Below, one piece after another: positions 33,132-42,612 of a stretch of DNA of 64,000 nt. The translations under genes and the position numbers were made by a program. This DNA comes from CAXMMR01 sp963692975. Its GTDB lineage: Bacteria; Pseudomonadota; Alphaproteobacteria; Acetobacterales; Acetobacteraceae. Each line of letters starts with the position of its first letter. Position 1 is the first letter of the stretch. The stretch spans positions 197,859-261,858 of the forward strand of contig CAXMMR010000037.1 in the NCBI GenBank assembly GCA_963692975.2, written 5' to 3'. The notes below the pieces were generated by a model. It did not search any database, had not been told where the DNA came from, and was given only the letters and a program-made list of their open reading frames with translations.

Positions 33132-33797
33132 TCACTCCAGCGCCGCCCTGAGCGCTGCCCCGGCCGCGATCGGAGCGACCGGCAGTGTGCCGGCGAGCAC
33201 GGCGGCGAGCAGCAGCAGGTGTGGTCGCGGAGTCAGGCCGCCGGCAACGGCGTCAGCGGCGGCGGCGCCGAAGATCAGCACCGGGGTTGCCAGCGGCAGC
33301 ACCAGCAGCGGCAGCAGCACGCCGCCGCGCCTGGCGCCAAGCACGGTGGCGGCAGCGAGGGCGCCGATCAGGGCGAGGCAGAGCGTGCCGAGCAGCAGGC
33401 CGGCGAGCAGCACCGGCAGGATCGCCGGGTTAGCGTTCAGCATGATGGCGAGCGGCGCCGCGGCGAGCAGCAGCGGCAGGCCGGTGGTGACCCACAGCCC
33501 GGCGGCCTTGGCGAGCACGAGCAGGGCGGGCGGCAAGCCGCTGAGCAGCAACTGGTCGAGCGAGCCGTCCTCCCAGTCGGCGCCGAACAGCCGGTCGAGC
33601 GGCAACAGCGTCGCGAGCAGGGCGCAAACCCAGACGATGCCTGGCGCGAGCCGCCCGAGCGTCTGCGGGGCGGGGCCGATAGCAAGCGGGAACAGCAACC
33701 CGGCGAGCAGGAAGAACAGCAGCGCCGCCAGCGTGTCGCCGGTGTGGCGCAAGGAGAGGCGCAGCTCGCGACTCAGCACGGCGGCGAAACGCCTCAT
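33132..33797 (-). CDS. ccmB: Heme exporter / cytochrome c maturation permease CcmB
   Basis: A 221-residue inner-membrane protein with six hydrophobic segments, starting MRRFAAVLSRELRLSLRHTG. It has the CcmB signature region GLLFPLAIGP, DRLFGADWEDGSLDQLLLSG and LGARRGGVLLPLLVLPLATP. CcmB forms the membrane part of the CcmA-CcmB transporter, which drives release of holo-CcmE for cytochrome c assembly. The ATG overlaps the ccmA stop by 4 bp (ATGA). The neighbouring ccmC is not seen, because a family 1 element and an unrelated convergent gene follow. Confidence 0.92.
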   Translation of the reverse strand: MRRFAAVLSRELRLSLRHTGDTLAALLFFLLAGLLFPLAIGPAPQTLGRLAPGIVWVCALLATLLPLDRLFGADWEDGSLDQLLLSGLPPALLVLAKAAGLWVTTGLPLLLAAAPLAIMLNANPAILPVLLAGLLLGTLCLALIGALAAATVLGARRGGVLLPLLVLPLATPVLIFGAAAADAVAGGLTPRPHLLLLAAVLAGTLPVAPIAAGAALRAALE

Positions 33798-34390
33798 CCG
33801 AGCGGCAGCCGCGCAGCGTCGGGCAGCGGCAGCTCGACATGGGTCGCCACGACGACGACGCCGCCCGCGGCGCGATGCCCGGCGATCAGCGCGCCGAGGC
33901 GCTCCACCGAGGCGGCGTCGAGCCCGAGGCTCGGCTCGTCGAGCAGCCAGAGCGGGGCGCCGGCGAGGTGCAGCCTTGCCAGCGCCAGGCGCCGGCGCTG
34001 GCCGGCGGAGAGCAGCCGCGACGGCAGGCCGGCGAGCGCCAGCAGGTCGAGCGCCGCCAGCGAGTCGGCCGGCGGGCGGCGGCCAAGCCGTGCCGCCAGC
34101 GCCAGGTTTTCCAGCACCGTCAGGCCCGGCTTGATCGCGTCCTGGTGGCCAAGATAGCCGACGCTGGCGCCATGCGCCGCCGGCTCGGCGAGCGCGTCGG
34201 CGCCGTCCCAGCTCAGCCGGCCGGCATCCGGGCGCTTGAGCCCGGCGAGCACACGCAGCAGCGTCGACTTGCCCGCCCCGTTCGGTCCCAGCAGCAGCAG
34301 CGCGCCGCCCGCCGGCACCGCCAGGCTGACGCCGTCCAGCACCAGCCGCTCGGAGCGGAACACGACCAGCTCCTCGGCCTGCAGACGCAT
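33794..34390 (-). CDS. ccmA: Cytochrome c maturation ATPase CcmA
   Basis: A 198-residue ABC ATPase, short as is usual for CcmA. It has Walker A LLLLGPNGAGKSTLLRVLAG, a signature LLSAGQRRRLALARLHLA in which AGQ replaces the more common SGGQ, as in CcmA proteins, and Walker B PLWLLDEPSLGLD. It energises the CcmAB complex in heme delivery for c-type cytochromes. Start: ATG 34390, or GTG 34396 two codons upstream. It is divergent from acnA with 132 bp between the starts. Confidence 0.93.
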   Translation of the reverse strand: MRLQAEELVVFRSERLVLDGVSLAVPAGGALLLLGPNGAGKSTLLRVLAGLKRPDAGRLSWDGADALAEPAAHGASVGYLGHQDAIKPGLTVLENLALAARLGRRPPADSLAALDLLALAGLPSRLLSAGQRRRLALARLHLAGAPLWLLDEPSLGLDAASVERLGALIAGHRAAGGVVVVATHVELPLPDAARLPLG

Positions 34391-34522
34391 CTCCACCCCG
34401 CTGATCCGGCTCCCATATATGGACGAGCGAAGCAGGGGTATGGTCTAAGCCCCACACCTGCAAGCAGTGCGACGACACGAGGAGCGCCCGTGGCCAGCCG
34501 CCCGGGCCACGAAAGGATCCCC

Positions 34523-37213
34523 ATGAAGACGATCGGGCACGACAGCCTCAACACCCGCCGAACCCTTGCTGTCGCCGGCGTCCCATACGACTACTTTTCG
34601 ATCCCGGAAGCCGCCAAGACGCTCGGCGACGTCTCTCGCCTGCCGGTCAGCCTCAAAGTGCTGCTGGAGAACGTGCTGCGCTTCGAGGACGGCAAGAGCT
34701 ACCGCCAGGCCGACGCGCAGGCCATCGTCGACTGGGCGCGCGAGGGACGCTCGACCGCGGAAGTGCCGTTCAAGCCCGCCCGCATCCTGATGCAGGATTT
34801 TACGGGTGTGCCGGGCGTCGTCGACCTCGCGGCGATGCGTGACGGCATCACCAAGCTGAACGGCGACCCGCAGCGGGTGAACCCGTTGGTGCCGGTCGAC
34901 CTGGTGATCGACCACTCGGTGATGGTCGACGTCTCGGGCACTGCGGACGCGCTGCAGCGCAACGTCGCCATCGAGTTCGAGCGCAACAACGAGCGCTACG
35001 CGTTTCTGCGCTGGGGTCAGGAGGCGTTCGAGAACTTTCGCGTCGTGCCGCCCGGCGCCGGCATCTGCCACCAGGTCAACCTTGAGCACATTGCCCAGGC
35101 GGTGTGGGTGACGAGGATCGGCGAGACGAGTTTCGCCTACCCCGACACGCTGTACGGCACCGACAGCCACACCACGATGGTGAACGGCATGGGCGTGCTC
35201 GGCTGGGGCGTCGGCGGCATCGAGGCGGAGGCGGCGATGCTCGGCCAGCCGATCGCCATGCTCATCCCCGACGTGATCGGCTTTAAGCTGACCGGCCGGA
35301 TGCCCGAGGGGGCGACCGCGACCGACCTCGTGCTGACGGTCACCCAGATGCTTCGGCGCCACGGCGTAGTGGGCAAGTTCGTCGAGTTCTTCGGCCCCGC
35401 GCTCGATCACCTGCCGGTCGCCGACCGCGCCACGATCGGCAACATGGCGCCTGAATACGGCGCCACCTGCGGCTTCTTCCCGGTCGACGACATGACGCTC
35501 GACTATCTGCGCCAGACCGGCCGCGACGAGGCGCGCATCGCCCTGGTCGAGGCGTACCTGAAGGCGCAGGGCATGTTCCGCGACGCCGACACGCCAGAGC
35601 CGGTGTTCAGCGACACGCTGGAGCTCGACCTGGGCGACGTCGTTCCCTGCCTCGCCGGGCCGAAGCGGCCGCAGGACCGGGTGGCGCTCAAGGATGCCGC
35701 CAGCGCGTTCACCACCGAGCTCACCCGCAGCCTCGGCGTGCCCGCAAACGACGTCGGCCGCCGGGCCGCCGTCGCCGGCAAGAACTACGAGATCGGCCAT
35801 GGCGACGTGGTGATCGCGGCGATCACGTCGTGCACCAACACCTCGAACCCCTACGTGATGGTCGCCGCTGGGCTGGTCGCGCGCCGCGCGCGCGAGAAGG
35901 GCCTATCGCCGAAGCCGTGGGTAAAGACGTCGCTCGCGCCGGGATCGCAGGTGGTGACCGAGTATCTTGACCGCAGCCAGCTCAGCGGCGACCTCGACGC
36001 GATCGGGTTCCAGACAGTCGGCTATGGCTGCACCACCTGCATCGGCAATTCCGGCCCGCTCGACGAGGCGATCGCCGACGCGATCGAGGACAGTAAGCTC
36101 GTGGCCGTCTCGGTGCTCTCCGGCAACCGCAACTTCGAGGGCCGCGTCCACGCCAACGTGCGCGCCAACTATCTCGCCAGCCCGCCGCTGGTCGTCGCCT
36201 ACGCGCTGCTCGGCAACATCCGCGAGGACATCACCACCGTCAGCCTGGGCACTGGCCGCGACGGCCAGCCGGTGTACCTGCGTGACATCTGGCCGACCAA
36301 CAAGGAGGTCGCCGACACCGTGCACGCCGCCGTCACGCGCGACCAGTTCATCCGCCGCTACGGCGAGGTGACGCAGGGCACCAAGGAGTGGCAGGCGCTC
36401 CGTGTCGAGACCGGCTCGGAGACCTACCGCTGGAACGACGGCTCGACCTACGTGAAGAACCCGCCTTATTTCGACGGCATGACGATGACGCCGTCGCAGA
36501 AGGGCGACATCCTCGGCGCCCGCGTGCTCGCTTTGCTCGGCGACAACATCACGACCGACCACATCAGCCCGGCCGGCAACATCAAGAAGAGCTCGCCGGC
36601 CGGCGAATATCTCGGCCAGCACCAGGTGCTGCCGCAGGACTTCAACAGTTACGGCTCGCGTCGCGGCAATCACGAGGTGATGATGCGCGGCACGTTCGCC
36701 AACATCCGCATCCGCAACGAGATGGTCGGCGGCGAGGGCGGCAACACGCGGCATTATCCGGGCGGCCAGGAGATGTCGATCTACGACGCGGCGATGCGCT
36801 ACAAGGCCGAGAGCGTGCCGCTGGTGGTGTTCGGCGGCAAGGAATACGGCATGGGCTCGTCGCGCGACTGGGCGGCGAAGGGCACCATGCTACTCGGCAT
36901 CAAGGCCGTCATCGCCGAGAGCTTTGAGCGCATCCATCGCTCCAACCTGGTCGGCATGGGCGTGCTGCCGCTGCTGTTCCACACCGGCACGACGCGCCAG
37001 TCGCTGGAGCTCGTCGGCGACGAGGTGATCGACATCGTCGGGCTGGACCAGCTGCGGCCGCGGATGGAGCTGGCGATGCACGTCCACCGCGCCAGCGGCG
37101 GCACGGACGTGATCGACCTGGTTTGCCGCGTCGATACGCTCGACGAAGTCGAGTACTACAAGCACGGCGGCATTCTGCAGTACGTGCTGCGAGGGATGGC
37201 CAGCGCGGCTTAG
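34523..37213 (+). CDS. acnA: Aconitate hydratase A
   Basis: An 896-residue [4Fe-4S] enzyme that interconverts citrate and isocitrate. It shows the AcnA/IRP-type features PPGAGICHQVNLEHIAQAVW, YGTDSHTTMVNGMGVLGWGV, the cluster cysteines in AITSCTNTSNPYVM and GYGCTTCIGNSGPL, and the swivel-domain loop VFGGKEYGMGSSRDWAAKGT. It is full length. AAAGGA lies before ATG 34523; a frame open far upstream is an artefact of the opposite strand. It supports the TCA and glyoxylate cycles along with aceA 3 kb away. A family 2 element begins directly after the TAG. Confidence 0.97.
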   Translation: MKTIGHDSLNTRRTLAVAGVPYDYFSIPEAAKTLGDVSRLPVSLKVLLENVLRFEDGKSYRQADAQAIVDWAREGRSTAEVPFKPARILMQDFTGVPGVVDLAAMRDGITKLNGDPQRVNPLVPVDLVIDHSVMVDVSGTADALQRNVAIEFERNNERYAFLRWGQEAFENFRVVPPGAGICHQVNLEHIAQAVWVTRIGETSFAYPDTLYGTDSHTTMVNGMGVLGWGVGGIEAEAAMLGQPIAMLIPDVIGFKLTGRMPEGATATDLVLTVTQMLRRHGVVGKFVEFFGPALDHLPVADRATIGNMAPEYGATCGFFPVDDMTLDYLRQTGRDEARIALVEAYLKAQGMFRDADTPEPVFSDTLELDLGDVVPCLAGPKRPQDRVALKDAASAFTTELTRSLGVPANDVGRRAAVAGKNYEIGHGDVVIAAITSCTNTSNPYVMVAAGLVARRAREKGLSPKPWVKTSLAPGSQVVTEYLDRSQLSGDLDAIGFQTVGYGCTTCIGNSGPLDEAIADAIEDSKLVAVSVLSGNRNFEGRVHANVRANYLASPPLVVAYALLGNIREDITTVSLGTGRDGQPVYLRDIWPTNKEVADTVHAAVTRDQFIRRYGEVTQGTKEWQALRVETGSETYRWNDGSTYVKNPPYFDGMTMTPSQKGDILGARVLALLGDNITTDHISPAGNIKKSSPAGEYLGQHQVLPQDFNSYGSRRGNHEVMMRGTFANIRIRNEMVGGEGGNTRHYPGGQEMSIYDAAMRYKAESVPLVVFGGKEYGMGSSRDWAAKGTMLLGIKAVIAESFERIHRSNLVGMGVLPLLFHTGTTRQSLELVGDEVIDIVGLDQLRPRMELAMHVHRASGGTDVIDLVCRVDTLDEVEYYKHGGILQYVLRGMASAA

Positions 37214-37330
37214 GCAAGCGCTTCTTTTTTGAAAAAAAGAAGCAAAAAACTTTTAGCAGCGCTGCCGCGGACTCTTATCGAACAAAAGTTTTTTGGTTCT
37301 TTTTCTCAAAAAAGAACCACTTCCTTGCTT
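37214..37330. repeat. Family 2 A/T hairpin-pair element, copy 5
   Basis: AAGCGCTTCTTTTTTG/AAAAAAAGAAGC, AAAAAACTTTTAGC, a GC-rich middle, GAACAAAAGTTTTTTGG, GGTTCTTTTTCTC/AAAAAAGAACC and ACTTCCTTGCTT. It starts one base after the acnA stop and ends 22 bp before the FUSC gene. Confidence 0.93.
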
Positions 37331-37351
37331 CGTGACAGCGATTTGGCCCGC

Positions 37352-39391
37352 ATGCCGATCGGTCTGGAGCTGCGCGCCATCAGCGTCAGCGAGGGCATTC
37401 GCGCCGGGCTCGCCGCTGCCCTGCCGTCGCTGCTGGCGATCAGCCTGCACCGCCCGTCGCTCGACTTCGCAGCACTCGGCGCATTGTTCACCTGCGTCGT
37501 CGACCCGGGCGGGCCGCTGCGTCGCCGCTTCGTGGTCATGCTCGGCTTCGTCGCCGCCGGGGCGGTGCTGCTGGCGGCGTTCTCGGTGCTGCGCGGGATC
37601 GCGCTGTGGCTGGTGCTGCCATTCGCGGCGGTGGTGCTGTTTGGCGGCATGATGATGCGGGTCTGGGGCCAGCATTGGCAGTCGCCGGGCAACATGCTGG
37701 CGGTGATGATGCTGCTGGCGGTGGATGCGCCGCTGCGCCCGCGCGAGGCGCCGCTGATCGGGCTGACGTTCGGGCTTGGCGGGCTGTGGGCGCTGCTGCT
37801 GGCGCTGGTGCTGTGGCGCATCCATCCGTATGGGCCGGCGCGGCGCGCCAACGCCGAGGTGTGGGACCGTCTGGCCTCGGCGACGCGGGAGCTGAGACGG
37901 CTGGCCGAGGCGCAGCTTGCCAGTGCCGCCGGCGGGCCGCCGGTCGATCTGCAAGACTGGGACGTGCATGCGCGGGCGCGGCGCGGCGCGATCCGGGCGG
38001 CGATCGAGCGGGCGCGGAGCGTCACCGGCGAGACGCTGCGGGCGCGCGGGCCGTCCGGCGCCAGCGGCGCGCTCAGCCTGATCCGGCTCGAGGCGGCGGA
38101 CCAGCTGTTCGGGCTGCTGATCGCGCTGGCCGACATCGTCGAGGGCGCCGGCACGCCGCAGCGACGGGCGGCGTTGCGGCTGCTGCGCCGGATCGAGCCG
38201 CTGCTGCGCCTCGCTGCGCGGGTGGTGGGCCAGCGGCGGACACTGCCGACCGGGCGGCTGCTCGACCACGTCGAGCGCCTGGTCGCGACCTCGACCGGGG
38301 ACTCGATGATCGACCGGGCCGCGGCCGGAATCGCCGAGAAGCTTCGCATCCCGCTCACGCCGGCGCCGGGCGAGCCGGCGGCGGGGACGGCGGCGCCGGG
38401 CCGGCTGCCGGGATGGCGACGGCGCATTGCCTCGCCGCTTGCCGCCAACCTGCGCTGGGACTCGGCAGTGCTGCGCCACGCCGCGCGCGTCACCGTGCTG
38501 GTCTGCCCGGCGCTGCTCTGGACCCAACTTGCCAGGAATGACTACACGCACTGGCTGACCATCACCCTGGTGCTGGTGCTGCAGCCGTATTTCGCCGCCA
38601 CCTCGCAGCGGGCGCTGGAGCGTATCGGCGGCACGCTGGTCGGCGGGCTCGTCGCCGGCTCGCTGGCCTGGGTTGCACACACGCCGCTGCAGGTGGCGCT
38701 GATGCTGCCGGTGCTGTGCACGCTCGCGCTGGCGATGCGGCAGGTGAGCTACGGCCTGTTCATCGCCTTCTACACGCCGGTGATCGTGCTGCTGGTGGAG
38801 AGCGCCCGGCCGGGCGAGAGCGAATGGATGATTGCGGCGATGCGGATGCTGTTCACGCTGGCCGGCGGGTTGCTGGCGCTGCTCGGCATCCTGGTGCTGT
38901 GGCCGAGCTGGGAGCCGGGGCGGCTGGGGCAAGCGCTGCGCACGACCCTGCTGGCCCATGCCAGCTACGCCGGCATCGTGCTGCGGTTGCCGCTGGGCGA
39001 GGCCGACGAGGCGGCGGCCTCGCGGGCGCGGCGTGCCGCGGGGCTCGCCTCCAACAACCTGGAGGCGTCGCTGTCGCGAGCAATGCAGGAGCCGCGCGCG
39101 CGACGGTCGGCCTCGACCGAGGCGGTGCTGACGGCGGACGCGATCCTGCGCCGGATCGCCGGCAGGCTTGCGGCGCTGGGGATGGAGCAGGCCGAGGTGG
39201 AGGCCGTCGATTGGCAGGCCTGGGCGGCGTGGGTCGAGGCCAGCCTGGCAGCGCTCGCGGAGCGGCGAGCGCCACCCGAGCGCGACCCGAGCTGCCGGCC
39301 GAACCTCGCGCTCGACCGCATCGCCCGCCAAGTCGACCTGCTCGCCGGCCTCGGCGAGCGCATCGCCACACTGCCGGCCGCCGCGCCATGA
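37352..39391 (+). CDS. FUSC family inner-membrane protein
   Basis: A 679-residue protein with two membrane blocks (about residues 15-160 and 375-520), each of several hydrophobic helices, separated and followed by helical cytoplasmic regions. This is the YccS/fusaric acid resistance (FUSC) architecture; the second block is recognisable in LTITLVLVLQPYFAATSQRA followed by LERIGGTLVGGLVAG. Such proteins are thought to act as exporters of aromatic acids with a periplasmic partner, but none is adjacent. The start MPIGLELRAI at 37352 has no clear ribosome site; the open frame upstream is repeat sequence. The stop overlaps the next gene by 4 bp. Confidence 0.82.
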   Translation: MPIGLELRAISVSEGIRAGLAAALPSLLAISLHRPSLDFAALGALFTCVVDPGGPLRRRFVVMLGFVAAGAVLLAAFSVLRGIALWLVLPFAAVVLFGGMMMRVWGQHWQSPGNMLAVMMLLAVDAPLRPREAPLIGLTFGLGGLWALLLALVLWRIHPYGPARRANAEVWDRLASATRELRRLAEAQLASAAGGPPVDLQDWDVHARARRGAIRAAIERARSVTGETLRARGPSGASGALSLIRLEAADQLFGLLIALADIVEGAGTPQRRAALRLLRRIEPLLRLAARVVGQRRTLPTGRLLDHVERLVATSTGDSMIDRAAAGIAEKLRIPLTPAPGEPAAGTAAPGRLPGWRRRIASPLAANLRWDSAVLRHAARVTVLVCPALLWTQLARNDYTHWLTITLVLVLQPYFAATSQRALERIGGTLVGGLVAGSLAWVAHTPLQVALMLPVLCTLALAMRQVSYGLFIAFYTPVIVLLVESARPGESEWMIAAMRMLFTLAGGLLALLGILVLWPSWEPGRLGQALRTTLLAHASYAGIVLRLPLGEADEAAASRARRAAGLASNNLEASLSRAMQEPRARRSASTEAVLTADAILRRIAGRLAALGMEQAEVEAVDWQAWAAWVEASLAALAERRAPPERDPSCRPNLALDRIARQVDLLAGLGERIATLPAAAP

Positions 39392-40414
39392 GGCTCGCCG
39401 CCTTCGCCATCCTGCGCAACGAGGCCGACATCGCGCCCGCCTTTCTCGCCCATCTCGGCGCCCTGTTCGACCACGCCCTGCTGATGGACCACGGCTCGAG
39501 CGACGGCACCGCCGGCCTGCTCGCGGACGCCTGCCGACGCCACCCCGGCTGGCGCCACTGGACGGTCGAGCTGACCGGCAACCATCAGCAGGCAGTCGCC
39601 AACTTCGCCTGGCGCTGGCTGCTCGAGCATACCGACGCCGACATGGTCGTCCCGCTCGACGCCGACGAGTTCATCGACGTGCCGGACCGCGCCACGCTCG
39701 AGGCCCAACTCGCCGGCCTAGGACGCGTCGGGCCTGGAAGCGCCCGGTCTGGCCGGACTTCTCCGCTGGCGCAACTGCGTCCCCGTCGAGCCCGCCAACC
39801 CCCTCACCTTCGACACGCCCCTGCTCGCCGCCGACACGCTGTCGCCATTCGCCAAGGTGGTGATCCCGCGCAGCCTCGCAGCCGCCGTGCCGGACATCGT
39901 GCTCGGCAAAGGCGCCCACGTCCTGCGCAGCGCGACCGCGCAGCCCGAATACCGCAATTCCGGCACGGTGCTGCACGTGCCGGCCCGCAGCAAGGCGCAG
40001 TTCTGCCGCAAGGTCGTCGACGGCGTGCTCGGCAATCTCAGCCGCCCGAAACGGCCGCCGCGGCAGAGCGCGCACCTGTTCGAGCTGCTCGGCACCATCG
40101 CCGACGACACGCTTGACCATGCCCGGCTGCAGACGCTCGCACTCCGCTACGCCGAAACGCCGGAGGCGGCTGCTACGGCCTCGAAACGATGCCTCGACGT
40201 CGCGCACCTGCCGATGACGCCTGCCGAGGCGGCTTCGTGGCCGGCCTATCCGACCCTGGCCCGGACGCTGATGGGCTGGCAGGCGGAGGAGGTGGAGGCG
40301 CTGGAGCTGCACGGGACGACGATCAGAAAGGCAGGAAGGCCAGGGCTCTGCCCTGGACCCGCTGGGGCCGTGAGGCCCCAGACCCCGGTCAGTTCGCCAG
40401 GGAGCAGTGAGTAA
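39388..40414 (+). pseudogene. Family 2-like glycosyltransferase, frameshifted
   Basis: The N-terminus MRLAAFAILRNEADIAPAFL, MDHGSSDGTAGLL and VPLDADEFIDVPD mark a Glyco_tranf_2_4 enzyme with its DxD-like DADEF site. After about 111 residues (AQLAGL) the frame turns into shadow sequence. The true continuation (DASGLEAPGLAGLLRWRN, then FDTPLLAADTLSPFAKVVIP) is in the next frame from 39722 and runs to 40414. One extra base at 39721-39722 explains the shift. The last roughly 25 residues (GRPGLCPGPAGAVRPQTP onward) are read from a family 1 element. ATGA overlap with the FUSC gene suggests coupling. It could be a sequencing error or a real mutation. Confidence 0.82.
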
Positions 40415-40519
40415 CAGCCGAACGTGCCGAAACCCCAAGCCCAAGCGAGAGGCAATAGTCTTATGAATGGATTTCAAAGGCTCCGCCTTTGATGGGGTCA
40501 AGGGGCAAAGCCCCTTGCC
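40334..40519. repeat. Family 1 palindromic element, copy 8
   Basis: CCAGGGC-TCT-GCCCTGG, CTGGGGCC-GTGA-GGCCCCAG, a divergent middle lacking a clear TTGGCGAAGCC core, TCAAAGGC-TCC-GCCTTTGA (both stem ends changed together) and CAAGGGGC-AAA-GCCCCTTG. It overlaps the end of the glycosyltransferase reading frame and abuts the sufE stop. Confidence 0.9.
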
Positions 40520-40969
40520 TTAACCCTGCCGCTGCCTGGCCTGCTCGCGAATGGCCCTAGCCATGGCGGCGATGCCGTTGCCGCGGTTGGTGGACAGCGC
40601 CTCGATTAGCCCCAGATCGCGCAGGAAGGCCGGGTCGGTCGCGGTAATCTCGGCCGGGCTGCGGCCGGAGTAGACGCGCAGCAGCATGGCGACCAGGCCG
40701 GAGACGATGGCGGCATCCGAGGCGCCGGCGAGCAGCAGGCGGCCGTCGCGCTCGGCGGATTCCATCCAGACCTTGCTCTGGCAGCCGGGAACGCGATGGC
40801 TGTCATCCATCCAGTCCGGCGGAAAGGCCGGCAGCTTACGACCCATCTCGATGATGAACTGGTAGCGGTCCATCCAGTCGTCGAAGGTCTCGAGCTCCTC
40901 GCGGATCGCCTCGATGGCCGCCGCGGCGGTGGGCTCTTCGGGAAGCAGAAAGGCGTCGGTGTCGCTCAT
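40520..40969 (-). CDS. sufE: Cysteine desulfuration protein SufE
   Basis: A 149-residue sulfur acceptor that takes persulfide from SufS for Fe-S cluster assembly. It contains FDDWMDRYQFIIEMGRKLPA and the active-site cysteine in HRVPGCQSKVWME (Cys63), followed by LVAMLLRVYSGRSPAEI and LGLIEALSTNRGNGIAAM. ATG 40969 is favoured; ATG 40978 would add three residues. No other suf genes are in the window. It lies upstream of surA on the same strand, but a family 2 element intervenes. Confidence 0.93.
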   Translation of the reverse strand: MSDTDAFLLPEEPTAAAAIEAIREELETFDDWMDRYQFIIEMGRKLPAFPPDWMDDSHRVPGCQSKVWMESAERDGRLLLAGASDAAIVSGLVAMLLRVYSGRSPAEITATDPAFLRDLGLIEALSTNRGNGIAAMARAIREQARQRQG

Positions 40970-41126
40970 GCCCACCATGTGCGGGCTCGGCGTGGTTGTC
41001 GCAAGCGCGCGACTGACCTCGGGTCAAGCCCGCGGCCCGTTTTTTACACGCCCGGTCGCCACGATCGTCCACCCAAATGGGATGCAGGCCAGCAATGCGG
41101 GTGATCGGATCGGACTTCCGCACAGA

Positions 41127-41258
41127 AGCAAAAGCGCTTCTTTTTAGAAAAAAGAAGCAAAAACTTTTATCAGTGCTGTCGCGGCTCTCGCCAATTCAGG
41201 GCCTTTATCGAATAAAAGTTTTTTGGTTCTTTTTTTCAAAAAAGAACCGCTTGCTGCC
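41127..41258. repeat. Family 2 A/T hairpin-pair element, copy 6
   Basis: AAGCGCTTCTTTTTAGA/AAAAAGAAGC, AAAAACTTTTATC, a GC-rich middle, GAATAAAAGTTTTTTGG, GGTTCTTTTTTTC/AAAAAAGAACC and GCTTGCTGCC. It ends one base before the surA stop. Confidence 0.92.
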
Positions 41259-41259
41259 T

Positions 41260-42582
41260 TCACGACGAAGTGCGGTCGTCGATCAACGCCCGCCGGCGCA
41301 AATCGCGCTGCAGCTGTCGCGAGGCCAGCTCCACGCGGTCCTGCAGCAGCTGCTCGCTGATCTCGTCGTGGGTTGCGACAGGGATCGGCTTGTCGTCACG
41401 CGCGCAGACCATCAGCACGGCGATCCCCTCCGGCGAGACCAGCGGCCGGCTGGCCTGGCCGATCGGCAGCGGCTCGAGGATGGCGCGCATCTGCGGGTTG
41501 ATGTTGGCGAGCGGCAGCAGGCCGGGGTCGGCCGGGCGCTTGGAGCCGGCCTCGGCGTTGGCGGCCTCGATGGCGCCACAGCTATGCGCCGTCTTGGTCA
41601 GCGCCTGGGCGCGGATCAGCGTCTGGCGTTGCTGATCGGTCGGCGCCTGCGGGTTGAGCTTGGCGGTGAACGGCAGGAAGGCCGCGCGCACCGACAGCAT
41701 GGTCTGCTTCTCAAGCCCGACCTGGCGCTTGCCGCGCATCTGCACGATGTCGAAGCCGCCGGCGACGCGCACCGGGTTGCTGATCGCGCCCTGCGGCATC
41801 TGGGCCACCAGCGAGGCGACCTCGGGATCGAGGTGGTCGACCGAGAGCCAGCCTAGGTCACCGCCCTCCAGCGCCGTCTGGCTCTGGCTGAATTGGGCGG
41901 CGACGACGGCAAACGGAGCGCCGGAGTGGAGCTGCTGGATGATGGTGTCGGCGAACCGCCTGGCATCGCCCGCATGCGTCGGGTCCTCGATGGCGACAAA
42001 GATCTCGCCGAGGCGATACTGGGTCTGGCCGGTCTGCGCCTTGTACTCGCGCTGCTGGTTGGCGACCTCGGTTTCGTCGACGCGGGCGCGTCCGGCGAGC
42101 GTCTGGCGCAGCACGCGCGTCCATCCGAGCTGCACCCGCAACTGGTCGAACAGGGTGCGCGGCGCCACACCCTCGGCGCGCAGCCGGCCCTGCAGGCCGC
42201 CCTTGTCCATGCTGTTGCGGTGCTCGATCTCGTCGATGGCGCGAGCGATCTCGTCGTCCGGCACGACGATGCGGCGGCGCTGGATTTCCTCCATCCGCAG
42301 CCGCTCGTCGATCAGCTGGCGGGTGATCTGTGGGCGCAGCCGCATCAGCACCTCGGGCGTGACCGGCAGGCCGGTCGAGACGGCGAACAGGCGGGCGCGG
42401 TTGTCGACGTCGTCCTGGGTGATGACGTCGCCATTCACGGTGGCGACGATGTTGTCGCCGGTGAGGCTCTGCGGCGCCGGCATCGGCGCCTGCGCGGCGG
42501 TGGCGGCAAACGCGGCCGTGGAGCAAAGGCTCGTCGCGAGCAGCATCGCCCGCGCCGAGTTCCCGGGATTGGCAAGCCGCAT
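41260..42582 (-). CDS. surA: Periplasmic peptidyl-prolyl isomerase / chaperone SurA
   Basis: A 440-residue periplasmic protein with a signal peptide (AMLLATSLCSTAAFAATAAQA). An N-terminal SurA chaperone region follows (VATVNGDVITQDDVDNRARL; LIDERLRMEEIQRRRIVVPD). A parvulin rotamase domain holds FSQSQTALEGGDLGWL and ISNPVRVAGGFDIVQM, and a shorter C-terminal part follows. It helps outer-membrane proteins such as LptD to fold. It sits directly after lptD on the same strand, the common lptD-surA pairing. The pdxA and rsmA genes that often follow are absent. Confidence 0.92.
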   Translation of the reverse strand: MRLANPGNSARAMLLATSLCSTAAFAATAAQAPMPAPQSLTGDNIVATVNGDVITQDDVDNRARLFAVSTGLPVTPEVLMRLRPQITRQLIDERLRMEEIQRRRIVVPDDEIARAIDEIEHRNSMDKGGLQGRLRAEGVAPRTLFDQLRVQLGWTRVLRQTLAGRARVDETEVANQQREYKAQTGQTQYRLGEIFVAIEDPTHAGDARRFADTIIQQLHSGAPFAVVAAQFSQSQTALEGGDLGWLSVDHLDPEVASLVAQMPQGAISNPVRVAGGFDIVQMRGKRQVGLEKQTMLSVRAAFLPFTAKLNPQAPTDQQRQTLIRAQALTKTAHSCGAIEAANAEAGSKRPADPGLLPLANINPQMRAILEPLPIGQASRPLVSPEGIAVLMVCARDDKPIPVATHDEISEQLLQDRVELASRQLQRDLRRRALIDDRTSS

Positions 42583-42612
42583 CAGCTAAAGACCTGCATC
42601 AACGTCGCTCCG

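Noticed and set aside
37229..37351. N-terminal extension of the FUSC protein (MKKRSKKLLAAL...)
   Set aside because: It is translation of a family 2 element; the same KKRSKKLL/FFGSF peptides appear at other copies, and ATG 37352 gives the expected membrane start.
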